Source: Rossellomorea sp. y25 (GTDB lineage: Bacteria; Bacillota; Bacilli; Bacillales; Bacillaceae_B). Taken from it: a DNA stretch of 64,000 bases. Below are positions 25,911 to 33,050 of this stretch, one piece after another (within the stretch, counting starts at the first letter, position 1; the number at the start of each line of letters is the position of its first letter). The stretch covers positions 3,829,001-3,893,000 of the forward strand of contig NZ_CP145886.1 of the NCBI RefSeq assembly GCF_038049935.1, written 5' to 3'. A model generated the notes under the pieces. It saw only the letters and a program-made list of their open reading frames with translations. It was not told where the DNA came from and did not search any database. The position numbers were made by a program, and so were the translations under genes.

Positions 25911-26366
25911 ATGTTACCATTTGAAGATAAATTAACCATTATAGAAGAGTTTCCTGAGCTTACACGTAAAAACGTTTCATTGAATAGGGTGAATTTCCAC
26001 TTTGAAGAAAGTCTCTATGAAAAGACGACTGTGGTATATCACCTGCATCCGAACGGAAACGGTTTTGTTTATACGGGGAGTCTTCCTGACTATAAAGCCA
26101 ATCAAAAAGGACTCGTGAACATCCGTGATTTCTCGGGTGACGAACTGCGTGACATCATTCGGGCATCCATTGATCATCTGGCTACGGAAGAAGAAATCGT
26201 GCCGCCCGTCGAACAGATGTGGAAAGATACTGAAGGTCATTCCCTCATGCTGATCGAAGAAGATGACCGCTGGAATATTTATGCCGGTGATAACCTGGAA
26301 GACAGCTTTGGCGGGTATGATGAAGCTGCGTTGTATTTGCGTGAGGAAGGGTTTCGCAGACGGTAA
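25911..26366 (+). CDS. Conserved hypothetical protein (151 aa)
   Basis: Soluble acidic protein starting MLPFEDKLTIIEEFPELTRK, with aromatic-rich segments (NFHFEESLYEKTTVVYHLHP, GNGFVYTGSLPDY). No catalytic motif seen. I take the second of two adjacent ATGs (25911), 6 nt after GAGG. It is divergent from the helicase gene and has a good promoter and terminator, so it is probably a real single-gene unit. Family not recognised. Confidence 0.65.
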   Translation: MLPFEDKLTIIEEFPELTRKNVSLNRVNFHFEESLYEKTTVVYHLHPNGNGFVYTGSLPDYKANQKGLVNIRDFSGDELRDIIRASIDHLATEEEIVPPVEQMWKDTEGHSLMLIEEDDRWNIYAGDNLEDSFGGYDEAALYLREEGFRRR

Positions 26367-26392
26367 TAAGAGGCAGCTTCACGCTTTTCTTG

Positions 26393-26428
26393 AAAAAGGA
26401 CGGATTCTTTATCGATTCGTCCTTTTTT
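26393..26428 (+). terminator. Terminator after hypothetical gene
   Basis: AAAAAGGACGGAT pairs with ATTCGTCCTTTTT (one G-T pair) and runs into T residues. Confidence 0.8.
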
Positions 26429-26476
26429 GATGGATTATTGCGCTGCATCTGTCATGGGGGAGCGTCCACTTGTGAG

Positions 26477-26745
26477 AATACAGGTGAAATGGGGGTGAAT
26501 CCGGCTTGGTTTTTGTGAGAATACAGGTGAAATGGGGGTGAATCCGGCCGTTTATCGTGAGAATCCAAGTGATTGGTGAAGAATCAAGCCGGTTTTTGTG
26601 AGAATCCAGGTGAATGGTGAAAAATCCAGCCAGTTTTTGTGAGAATGCAGCCGTTATTGTGAAGAATCCGGCCGTTTTCTCTCATAATCCAGCCGGTTTT
26701 GCTAATAATCCGGCCGATTCCGGGAAAAATCCAGCCACTTTACTA
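26477..26745 (+). repeat. Array A: 13 units of about 21 bp, AATCCRGCCG type
   Basis: Unit starts: 26477, 26498, 26520, 26541, 26562, 26582, 26603, 26623, 26644, 26665, 26686, 26707, 26728, a step of 20-22 bp. Consensus AATCCRGCCGTTTTTGTGAG; the AATCC(A/G)GCCG part is best conserved. A 35-nt block (26471-26505) is repeated exactly 43 bp later (26514-26548), showing growth by two-unit duplication. Same unit type as array B. Confidence 0.9.
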
Positions 26746-27044
26746 TTATTACCAAATAGTACTCCATCTCTTATCCCCCCTGTCGATCGTCGTTTGGGAA
26801 TCATCTCTGTTGCTCGGATATGCGTATATGCATGTGTATGCCTCATCAAGAATCGCATTTACCTTCTCTTATCAAAAGGTGGCATCCAAACGGTTTATTG
26901 CTGTAAACTCTAACTATAGATGACTATTGGCAAACAGGATCTATAAGAAGGATCGCAGTCACCGTGGCATCCATTGTCTTCATGTGGAATGCTAAAAAAA
27001 ACGACTCAAACAATACATTTGAATTCATAGAGGAGTGTTGATAA
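26746..27044. other. Intergenic, no gene recognised
   Basis: About 300 bp between array A and the flavin reductase gene. No open frame with a ribosome site, no clear hairpin; an alternating purine-pyrimidine patch (ATGCGTATATGCATGTGTATG) occurs near 26820. Confidence 0.5.
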
Positions 27045-27581
27045 ATGAAAGTATTAGCCCTTTTAGGAAGCACACGAAAAAACGGCAACTCAGAATACCT
27101 TGCAAAAAAAATCGTAGAAGGAACCGATCACACTGTCGTATCTCTTACGGACCTGCATATTGAACCGATTGAAGACTTAAGACACTCTGAAGGTGGATTC
27201 TCTCCAGTCGATGATGATTACGAAAAACTCGTTCAATTAATAGAAGAGCATGACGTATTACTATTTGCTACACCTCTTTATTGGTACGGAATGAGCGGTC
27301 CCATGAAAAACTTCTTCGACCGCTGGAGTCAGTACCTGCGCGATGAGCGCTTTAACTTAAAAGAAGAGCTTACGAAGAAGAAAGCATATGTAGTGATTAC
27401 CGGTGGAAGCTCAGCAAAGATTAAAGGCCTTCCCCTCGTACAGCAGTTCAATTACATCTTTGAATTCGTGAACATGGAATTTGCAGATTATATGATCGGT
27501 GCCGGAGTGAAGCCTGGAGAGATTGTGAATGACATAGCAGCCCTTGAAAAAGCTGAGCGTTGGAATGCATTATTTAAATAA
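27045..27581 (+). CDS. ywqN: NAD(P)H-dependent FMN oxidoreductase (YwqN-like)
   Basis: 178-residue flavodoxin-fold protein: FMN phosphate loop LLGSTRKNGNSEYLAKK and the second FMN contact ATPLYWYGMSGPMKNFFDRW. Likely reduces quinones or other small acceptors. Matches B. subtilis YwqN in length and motifs. GAGGAGTG precedes the ATG. It lies between repeat arrays A and B together with the next two genes; nothing in it points to a link with the arrays. Confidence 0.8.
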   Translation: MKVLALLGSTRKNGNSEYLAKKIVEGTDHTVVSLTDLHIEPIEDLRHSEGGFSPVDDDYEKLVQLIEEHDVLLFATPLYWYGMSGPMKNFFDRWSQYLRDERFNLKEELTKKKAYVVITGGSSAKIKGLPLVQQFNYIFEFVNMEFADYMIGAGVKPGEIVNDIAALEKAERWNALFK

Positions 27582-27584
27582 TGG

Positions 27585-27612
27585 ATGATCCCTTTAAGGG
27601 GTCATTTTTTTT
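27585..27612 (+). terminator. Terminator after ywqN-like gene
   Basis: ATGATCCC / GGGGTCAT stem (one G-T pair), 5-nt loop, then eight T residues. Confidence 0.8.
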
Positions 27613-27668
27613 GTTAATTTTACCTGATAAGGAAACATTATAAGCAAAATTCTTTATGGAGGCGCTCT

Positions 27669-27956
27669 ATGGATTTTCCGACAATACACACAAACGTCTG
27701 GGACGCTGTCATCGCGATTCCTGTGATTATCATCCTCACCCAGCTCATTAAAGTTTTCTTTAAACCTCATGCCTTTTTAGTACCGAATATTGCCGTTATT
27801 CTTGGCTTGCTTATCTCTATTTTCATCAGTCATAAAGGACACCTTGCTACGGGAATTTTCATGGGGTTCTTCTATGGGTACGCTGCGATCGGGAATTATA
27901 CTTCATTGAAGACTTCACTATTGACTTTCCGGGGGGAGAAGGAGGATGCTCCATGA
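27669..27956 (+). CDS. Small membrane protein with holin-like layout
   Basis: 95 residues with three hydrophobic segments (WDAVIAIPVIIILTQLIKVF; VPNIAVILGLLISIFI; ATGIFMGFFYGYAAIGNY) and a charged C terminus, the general layout of small phage-holin-like proteins. GGAGG lies 6 nt before the ATG. Its 3' end overlaps the convergent NERD gene by 98 bp. Function not known. Confidence 0.6.
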   Translation: MDFPTIHTNVWDAVIAIPVIIILTQLIKVFFKPHAFLVPNIAVILGLLISIFISHKGHLATGIFMGFFYGYAAIGNYTSLKTSLLTFRGEKEDAP

Positions 27957-28914
27957 GGGGCGTTAAGTCGTATCTTTTATCTTTGGTTGAGCCAGTTGTT
28001 GATAGGTTCATTTTCTGTAAAATCTTACGAGTCGCTGAAGGGGATTCCAATTGTAAAAACTCCCTCGCTTCCCTGTTCGTAATAGAAGGCCGGATAAGAA
28101 AAGCATAATCTCTTAACGAATAAACATGAGCATCTTTTTGTACTGATTTACAGCTGCGGCATCTCCAAGTACCACCCATTCTCTCCATTGGTGCGGATTC
28201 ACACTGAACACAATAGACACCACAAATAATATCTGTTTGTGAAACGTTAAATTGATGAAGAACATCATACGTTTGAGGTGTATGGTGTTTAAGAAGAAGC
28301 TTGGTCATTTTGGATAATTCTTTAGGAGTTAATGAAGGGATTGGATAAAAGTGTGTGTAGCTTTCAATTTTGAAGGGAAGCTTCGCACTTCTTACCAGCC
28401 TTTGAGTCACCTGCTCTTCCGTGGTGTTTTTTATTTGAGTATGGGGATTCGTAAGTACTACCAGGTGCTCTATTGGTACAGTAGGACATTTATTTTCCAT
28501 TAACCATCTTTCAAGCTCCACCTTCTGTCTGTACGCTTGCAGGATTGGATCTGGAAACACTTCTGTTTTACCATTTAACGTTCGAATCATTTGATTGAAG
28601 TTTGTATCGATATAGATATCTCCAGCAATGTTTTTCACTTCTAAAATAAGAATAAAATGTCTATGAAGGATTAACGTATCAATTTGAATGAAGGAAGATT
28701 TGATTTGTAGACGAAGATCATGAAGGATAACATACTCTTTATCAGGAAGATTGTTCAAATAAAAGTCTAATGATAACTCACCACTATATCCAGCCTTGAA
28801 TTTACCTAGTTGAGACTCTATTTCAAGTCTTCTCACAAAGTATTTTGACAATCGCCTTAAAAGGGCTTCAAGCTTTGAGATGATAACAGGGGGTTGATGT
28901 TCTTTTCCGATCAA
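27859..28914 (-). CDS. NERD nuclease-domain protein 1 with zinc ribbon and C-terminal HTH
   Basis: 351 residues. N-terminal NERD domain, a PD-(D/E)XK-like nuclease fold: E46 (GYSGE), D79 (QID), E92-x-K94 (EVK), and a conserved FNQMI segment. Then a zinc ribbon (C235/C238, C252/C255) and a C-terminal helix-turn-helix-like region (TNREAREFLQLESPSATRK), ending in a basic tail. I choose TTG at 28912-28914: AAAGGAGTG is 6 nt upstream, and MIGKEHQPPVIISKLEALLR then aligns end to end with the paralogue at 41864, with all four catalytic positions identical. Array B begins 63 bp upstream. Probably processes DNA; target unknown. Confidence 0.85.
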   Translation of the reverse strand: MIGKEHQPPVIISKLEALLRRLSKYFVRRLEIESQLGKFKAGYSGELSLDFYLNNLPDKEYVILHDLRLQIKSSFIQIDTLILHRHFILILEVKNIAGDIYIDTNFNQMIRTLNGKTEVFPDPILQAYRQKVELERWLMENKCPTVPIEHLVVLTNPHTQIKNTTEEQVTQRLVRSAKLPFKIESYTHFYPIPSLTPKELSKMTKLLLKHHTPQTYDVLHQFNVSQTDIICGVYCVQCESAPMERMGGTWRCRSCKSVQKDAHVYSLRDYAFLIRPSITNREAREFLQLESPSATRKILQKMNLSTTGSTKDKRYDLTPLMEHPPSPPGKSIVKSSMKYNSRSQRTHRRTP

Positions 28915-28977
28915 ATAGATCACTCCTTTAGGTGAATGGGAAGAGTTTCAGTGGGTGACAGAGGTGCTGTTGAAAAA

Positions 28978-29300
28978 GATCCAACGGTTTTAGGAGACGA
29001 CGCTGTTTTTGAAGAATTTCAGCCGTTCATGAGGTGGGCAAAGTCTTTCACGGGATTGATCGGGCCGTTTCTGAGGTGGGACGGGGTAATTCAAGAGAGA
29101 ATCCAGCCGTTTTTGAGGTAGAACGCAGCTTTCAAGAGATCATCCAGCTGTTTTTAAGATAGAACGCAGCTTTCAAGAGATCATCCAGCCGTTTTTCCGG
29201 AAAATCCGGCCGTTTCTGAATAAAATCCGGCCGAAACGTGGAGAAAACCAGCCGTTTTTAAAAGTAATCCGGCCGAAATCACGAAAAATCCAGCCTCTTA
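28978..29300 (+). repeat. Array B: about 15 units of 21 bp upstream of NERD gene 1
   Basis: Cores CAGCCG/CGGCCG fall at 28982, 29000, 29020, 29062, 29104, 29125, 29145, 29167, 29186, 29207, 29228, 29249, 29270 and 29291; two further positions (29041, 29083) keep the phase but have decayed. The best units read AATCCRGCCG followed by TTTTT or GAAA. A 30-nt block at 29119-29148 recurs at 29160-29189 (41-bp, two-unit duplication). Same orientation and consensus as array A. Confidence 0.9.
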
Positions 29301-29343
29301 CCAAATTATAACAAATCCACAACCATGATTCTACAATTTTCTC

Positions 29344-29368
29344 AAAAAAAAAGATGACCAAAGTCACC
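29344..29368 (-). terminator. Terminator of ohrR
   Basis: Reverse strand GGTGAC-TTTG-GTCATC then nine T residues, 7 bp after the ohrR stop. Confidence 0.65.
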
Positions 29369-29374
29369 CCTACT

Positions 29375-29815
29375 CTACTCTCTTCTCATACCTTGCAGTC
29401 TTCCCAATATCGTGGTTAACGTCTGATCCAACCTCTCCAACTCTTCCCCATCCATCTCTAATCGTTCGAGCAATCGAGTCGGAACACAAGCAGCCTTTTC
29501 CTTCATGGCTTCTCCTTTTTGTGTAAGAGAAATCACGACGCTCCGCTCATCTTCAACTGACCGGTGACGCTCGACAAGCCCGTTCGCCTCCATTCTTTTA
29601 AGCATCGGAGTTAACGTTCCCGAGTCTAAGAACAATTTACGCCCCAATTCTTTTACAGATGCCGTCCCATCTTCCCAAAGCACTAACAATGCAAGGTATT
29701 GAGGATAAGTCACACCGATTTCTTCAAGCAGCCCACGATATAACTTTGTTATCTCCCGCTCTGCTGTATAGATCTTAAAACATATTTGATTTTCTAATAA
29801 TAATGGATCTTTCAT
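29375..29815 (-). CDS. ohrR: OhrR, organic peroxide-sensing MarR repressor
   Basis: 146-residue winged-helix repressor. The sensing cysteine is C12 in ENQICFKIYTAERE, the position of Cys15 in B. subtilis OhrR; the DNA-binding region is SGTLTPMLKRMEANGLVERH with the wing DERSVVISLT. Oxidation of the cysteine by organic hydroperoxides releases the operator. Divergent from ohrA. Start at MKDPLLLENQ (29815) with AAAGGA upstream; the longer frame is unlikely. Confidence 0.9.
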   Translation of the reverse strand: MKDPLLLENQICFKIYTAEREITKLYRGLLEEIGVTYPQYLALLVLWEDGTASVKELGRKLFLDSGTLTPMLKRMEANGLVERHRSVEDERSVVISLTQKGEAMKEKAACVPTRLLERLEMDGEELERLDQTLTTILGRLQGMRRE

Positions 29816-29880
29816 ACATGTCGATTCCTTTCTTGAACAAACTAACTTTAGATTATCATACAAAAAAAGATATCAATTAT

Positions 29881-29964
29881 CAAATTTAATTGTACACAAC
29901 TTAATTGTTGACAACTAAAACCAAAGCCGTTAATATTAGTTTTGTAATATTAAATTACACACAA
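29881..29964. promoter_or_regulatory. OhrR operator region and ohrA promoter
   Basis: ohrA sigma-A promoter: TTGACA (29908-29913), 17-bp spacer, TAATAT (29931-29936). AT-rich inverted repeats suited to OhrR flank it: AACTTAATTGTT near 29899 and TGTAATATTAAATTACA (29943-29959) over the expected start site. Confidence 0.6.
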
Positions 29965-29993
29965 CCAAAACAAGAAAATGAGGAGTGAAAGAA

Positions 29994-30416
29994 ATGGAAG
30001 CATTATACACAGCAAAAGCAACAGCAACAGGTGGACGCGCCGGAAAAGTAACAAGCAGTGACGGAGTATTGGATGTCGGACTGGCAATGCCTAAATCACT
30101 TGGGGGTTCTGGAGCAGAAGGGGCAACGAATCCTGAACAATTGTTCGCAGCTGGATATGCGGCTTGTTTCGATAGCGCTCTTAACTTAGTGGCTCGTCAA
30201 GAAAAGAAAAAGATTGAATCGAAAGTAACAGCTGAAGTTTCCATTGGAAAAGATACAGACGGTGGATTCAAACTCGGCGTTGTGTTATCAGTAGCAGTAA
30301 GTGGTGTTGAATTAGATGAAGCGAAGCAATTGGTCGAAAAGGCACATGGAGTTTGCCCATATTCTAAAGCAACAAGTGGCAATATCGATGTTGAATTAAA
30401 TACTGAATCACTTTAA
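29994..30416 (+). CDS. ohrA: Organic hydroperoxide resistance protein Ohr
   Basis: 140-residue Ohr/OsmC-family thiol peroxidase that reduces organic and fatty acid hydroperoxides. Both active-site cysteines are present: C58 (FAAGYAACFDSA) and C121 (GVCPYSKAT). ATG at 29994 chosen, with GAGGAG upstream; a GTG three codons earlier overlaps the ribosome site. Divergently paired with its repressor gene ohrR. Confidence 0.93.
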   Translation: MEALYTAKATATGGRAGKVTSSDGVLDVGLAMPKSLGGSGAEGATNPEQLFAAGYAACFDSALNLVARQEKKKIESKVTAEVSIGKDTDGGFKLGVVLSVAVSGVELDEAKQLVEKAHGVCPYSKATSGNIDVELNTESL

Positions 30417-30424
30417 ATAATCGC

Positions 30425-30459
30425 GGATAGGCAATTAACTGCCTATCCCTTTTTTTTTC
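30425..30459 (+). terminator. Terminator after ohrA
   Basis: GGATAGGCA / TGCCTATCC stem, 6-nt loop, then a T tract of ten. Confidence 0.9.
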
Positions 30460-30468
30460 TATAAAAAA

Positions 30469-30511
30469 CGAACGTTTGTTCTTGTTTTATTCCAACGGTT
30501 TGGACTATAAT
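30469..30511 (+). promoter_or_regulatory. LexA-like box over a sigma-A promoter
   Basis: CGAACGTTTGTTCT (30469-30482) matches the Bacillus SOS box CGAAC-N4-GTTCG at 9 of 10 fixed bases and abuts the -35 TTGTTT (30482-30487); -10 TATAAT is at 30506-30511 (18-bp spacer). Confidence 0.55.
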
Positions 30512-30552
30512 GAAGAGGTATTAAAATTCATGTGAACCGGAGTGGAGAAATG

Positions 30553-30963
30553 ATGAAACATCAGGCTGCACCTTATTTTAGTTTTAGTGGCGAAGCGAAA
30601 GAAGCATTAGACTATTACAAAGAAGTGTTTGAAGGAGAAGTATTGGCCGTTCAGACTTTTGGTGAGGCCGATTACCCAAGTCCACCGGAGATCGCTGATC
30701 AAATCATGCATGCTCACTTTAAAAAAGGAGAGCTTTCCTTTATGATGTCAGATAGCTTTCCCGGTCATCAGCCAACGGTAGGAAACAATATATCCCTTGT
30801 CCTTGAGCTGGAAAGCGAAGAGGAAATCGATACTTATTACCGTCGGTTAACTGAAAAAGGAACTGTAGTAATGGAACTTCAAGACACGTTCTGGGGCGCT
30901 AAATATGGTAAGGTAAAAGATCCTTATGGCATCTGTTGGGACTTGAATTACACGAAAAAATAA
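30553..30963 (+). CDS. PhnB-like VOC-superfamily protein
   Basis: 136-residue vicinal-oxygen-chelate fold protein with the PhnB/YdhG-type motifs PYFSFSGEAKEALDYYKEVF and the C-terminal KDPYGICWDLNY. Such proteins are often metal-dependent dioxygenases or resistance proteins, or lack activity; no substrate can be assigned. Start at the second of two adjacent ATGs (30553), 5 nt after GGAG. The promoter carries a LexA-like box, so DNA-damage induction is possible. Confidence 0.78.
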   Translation: MKHQAAPYFSFSGEAKEALDYYKEVFEGEVLAVQTFGEADYPSPPEIADQIMHAHFKKGELSFMMSDSFPGHQPTVGNNISLVLELESEEEIDTYYRRLTEKGTVVMELQDTFWGAKYGKVKDPYGICWDLNYTKK

Positions 30964-30969
30964 ACCAGT

Positions 30970-31012
30970 GGCTACTGCATCCTCACCCTGAATAAATGCA
31001 GTAGCCGTTTTT
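30970..31012 (+). terminator. Terminator after VOC gene
   Basis: GGCTACTGCAT / ATGCAGTAGCC, 11-bp perfect stem, followed by GTTTTTA. Confidence 0.8.
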
Positions 31013-31206
31013 ACTGATGCATTTCGATTGAATTTCTTCCGACTGAAATATTTCTTTATCCTCATACAAATTAAATCCACTTTACTTATATGATGCTGGA
31101 ACCCACTAAGACCCTGCGGTACAAAAATATATGTTTTATCCATGACTCTTAAAGGGAATGGAATATGAACATAATTTAAATATCGCTACTTATTGGGGGA
31201 ACCAAA

Positions 31207-32397
31207 ATGGATCTGCATAATGGCCGCTTGTATTGGCCAACTACATTAAAAGATAAAAAAAGAAGCTTTGATAAACATTATGATGTAGCCATTATCGGGG
31301 GAGGAATGTCCGGGGCATTATGTGCCTATTCACTTACAGAAGCGGGTTTGAACGTTGCAATCATTGAAAAGCGGAGTATGGCTTCAGGGAGTTCATCCGC
31401 TAATACAGGATTACTGCAATTTTCCAACGATATCATGCTACATGATCTGATTGATCAAATTGGAGAAAAGAAAGCTGTCCGTTTTTATAAGCTATGTATG
31501 GAAGCGATCGGAAACCTTGAACAAGTGGCAATGAATTTACCAGTGTCACCTGAATTTATAAGGAGAAAAAGCATCTACTATGCGAGTACTACCCGACATG
31601 TATCTAAACTAAAAAAAGAATATAAAACACTAAAGGAACATGGCTTTCCAGTAGAATATTGGTCTAAAAAAGAAATCAAACAGCGATTGCCTTTTTCAAA
31701 ACCGGGAGCTTTGATTACCCTTGGAGATGCCGAGGTAAATCCTTACCGATTTGTGAACGGCATAATCGACTATTTAAAGGCAGGTCAAAAGACAACAATC
31801 TTTGAAAATCTTGAAGCTGGCTGGGTAGAAGAGGATGCTGACGGTGTCAACATTCATACTTCTGAAGATATTATTCAGGCATCCCACTTGGTCCATGCAA
31901 CCGGGTATGAAACCCCTCCGATCGATAAGAAAATTGGCACTGATATCAATCGATCTTATGCCATTGCCACTGAACCCATTGAAGATTTATCCCAATGGCA
32001 TGAACGAGCTCTGATTTGGGAGACAAAACGTCCTTACTTATATATGCGCACCACAGTGGATAACCGAATCATCGCAGGAGGATTGGATGAAGATCCACCT
32101 CACGCACCTCAAAGTGAGAAGAAAATAGAAAAACGCGGAAAACAAATTGAAAAAGAGGTTCAAAAACTATTTCCTGACCTCACTATCAAAATGGACTTTG
32201 CGTGGGGAGCAAGCTTCGGAGAGTCATTGGACAACCTCCCTTATATCGGTAAGCATCCTGAAAAAGAACGAACATATTACTTATTAGGATACGGTGGGAA
32301 CGGCACGGTTTATAGTATGCTTGGGGCTCACATCCTCCGTGACCTCATATTAAACCGTCCAAACCAGGACGCAGACATCGTTAGATTAGACAGGTGA
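31207..32397 (+). CDS. DAO-family FAD-dependent oxidoreductase
   Basis: 396-residue amino-acid/glycine-oxidase-like flavoprotein. FAD-binding Rossmann motif DVAIIGGGMSGALCAYSL at about residues 26-43, then IEKRSMASGSSSANTGLL, the flavin-contact segment typical of the family; the C-terminal GYGGNGTVYSMLGA closes the FAD site. Probably oxidises an amino or imino acid. Single gene followed by a GGGACGGACC hairpin shared with the convergent regulator gene. Confidence 0.82.
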   Translation: MDLHNGRLYWPTTLKDKKRSFDKHYDVAIIGGGMSGALCAYSLTEAGLNVAIIEKRSMASGSSSANTGLLQFSNDIMLHDLIDQIGEKKAVRFYKLCMEAIGNLEQVAMNLPVSPEFIRRKSIYYASTTRHVSKLKKEYKTLKEHGFPVEYWSKKEIKQRLPFSKPGALITLGDAEVNPYRFVNGIIDYLKAGQKTTIFENLEAGWVEEDADGVNIHTSEDIIQASHLVHATGYETPPIDKKIGTDINRSYAIATEPIEDLSQWHERALIWETKRPYLYMRTTVDNRIIAGGLDEDPPHAPQSEKKIEKRGKQIEKEVQKLFPDLTIKMDFAWGASFGESLDNLPYIGKHPEKERTYYLLGYGGNGTVYSMLGAHILRDLILNRPNQDADIVRLDR

Positions 32398-32402
32398 AAA
32401 TA

Positions 32403-32430
32403 AGGGACGGACCGTTAAAGGTCCGTCCCT
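32403..32430. terminator. Hairpin of the GGGACGGACC family, copy 2
   Basis: AGGGACGGACC / GGTCCGTCCCT, 11-bp perfect stem with a 6-nt loop, between convergent genes; the stop codon of the Crp-family gene lies within it. Confidence 0.75.
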
Positions 32431-33050
32431 CCCATCACAAGATAATGCTTATCTTTTTTTTGGAGGTGTCCTTCTGTTATCAGCTCTTTTGTGAGACTGG
32501 TGACCGTTTCTCTTGTAGAGCCAATGAAGCTTGCGATGTCCTGGTGGGTAAGGGGGACCGTTATTTTCATGAATCTCCCCTGTTTTTCTCCAAAGTTCTT
32601 CATGAGGAATGACATGAGATAAAGGATCCTTTCTTTGACGGGTGCGTGCATGATGCGTTCGAGGAACATGTTTCGTTGTTTCATATGTTGATTGAAGGTG
32701 AAGAAGAGCTCTGCAAGAAAAGCAGGTTTCGTTACACTTAAGCTATCCAGTTGTTTATGGGAGATGACTGTTAAGATCGTGTCATCGCTAGCTTCTGCAT
32801 AAACTCCCTCGTCGTCTAAGCTGAAACACGCTATGTTACTGAAGAATTCTCCCTCACCCAGCATGGTGAGGATGATTTTACGTCCATCCTCACTGTTTTT
32901 ATATAGCTTTACTTTCCCTGTTTGAATCCTGTACAGATTTTTACTAAGTGAAAAAGGTTGAAAGATTACTTCTTTTATTGAGTAGTTTACGAGCTTTCCA
33001 GGAAGATCACTGATGGCTGAAGCAGATCGTACTGAGGTTGCTCTATTCAA
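32415..33050 (-). CDS. Crp/Fnr-family transcription regulator
   Basis: 211 residues: cyclic-nucleotide-binding-like beta barrel ([34 protein letters not shown]), dimer helix, and a C-terminal HTH_Crp ([20 protein letters not shown]). No CxxC iron-sulfur motif of Fnr. Start taken as TTG at 33048-33050: it overlaps the msrAB stop (TTGA) and follows GGGGGAG, implying coupling. Last gene of a five-gene redox operon; its ligand is unknown. Confidence 0.8.
   Translation of the reverse strand: MNRATSVRSASAISDLPGKLVNYSIKEVIFQPFSLSKNLYRIQTGKVKLYKNSEDGRKIILTMLGEGEFFSNIACFSLDDEGVYAEASDDTILTVISHKQLDSLSVTKPAFLAELFFTFNQHMKQRNMFLERIMHAPVKERILYLMSFLMKNFGEKQGRFMKITVPLTHQDIASFIGSTRETVTSLTKELITEGHLQKKDKHYLVMGGTDL

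Noticed and set aside
26614-26913. Open frame with heptapeptide repeats of NPAxF type across array A
   Set aside because: It is the 21-bp DNA repeat read as codons; several steps in the array are 20 bp and break the frame, and there is no ribosome site.
26477-29300. CRISPR array
   Set aside because: Units are degenerate and contiguous with a 20-21 bp step, with no constant repeat plus unique spacer layout and no cas genes.
29173-29367. Reverse-strand open frame with repeated GRI/NGW segments across array B
   Set aside because: Same artefact of 21-bp periodicity; no ribosome site and it runs into the ohrR terminator region.
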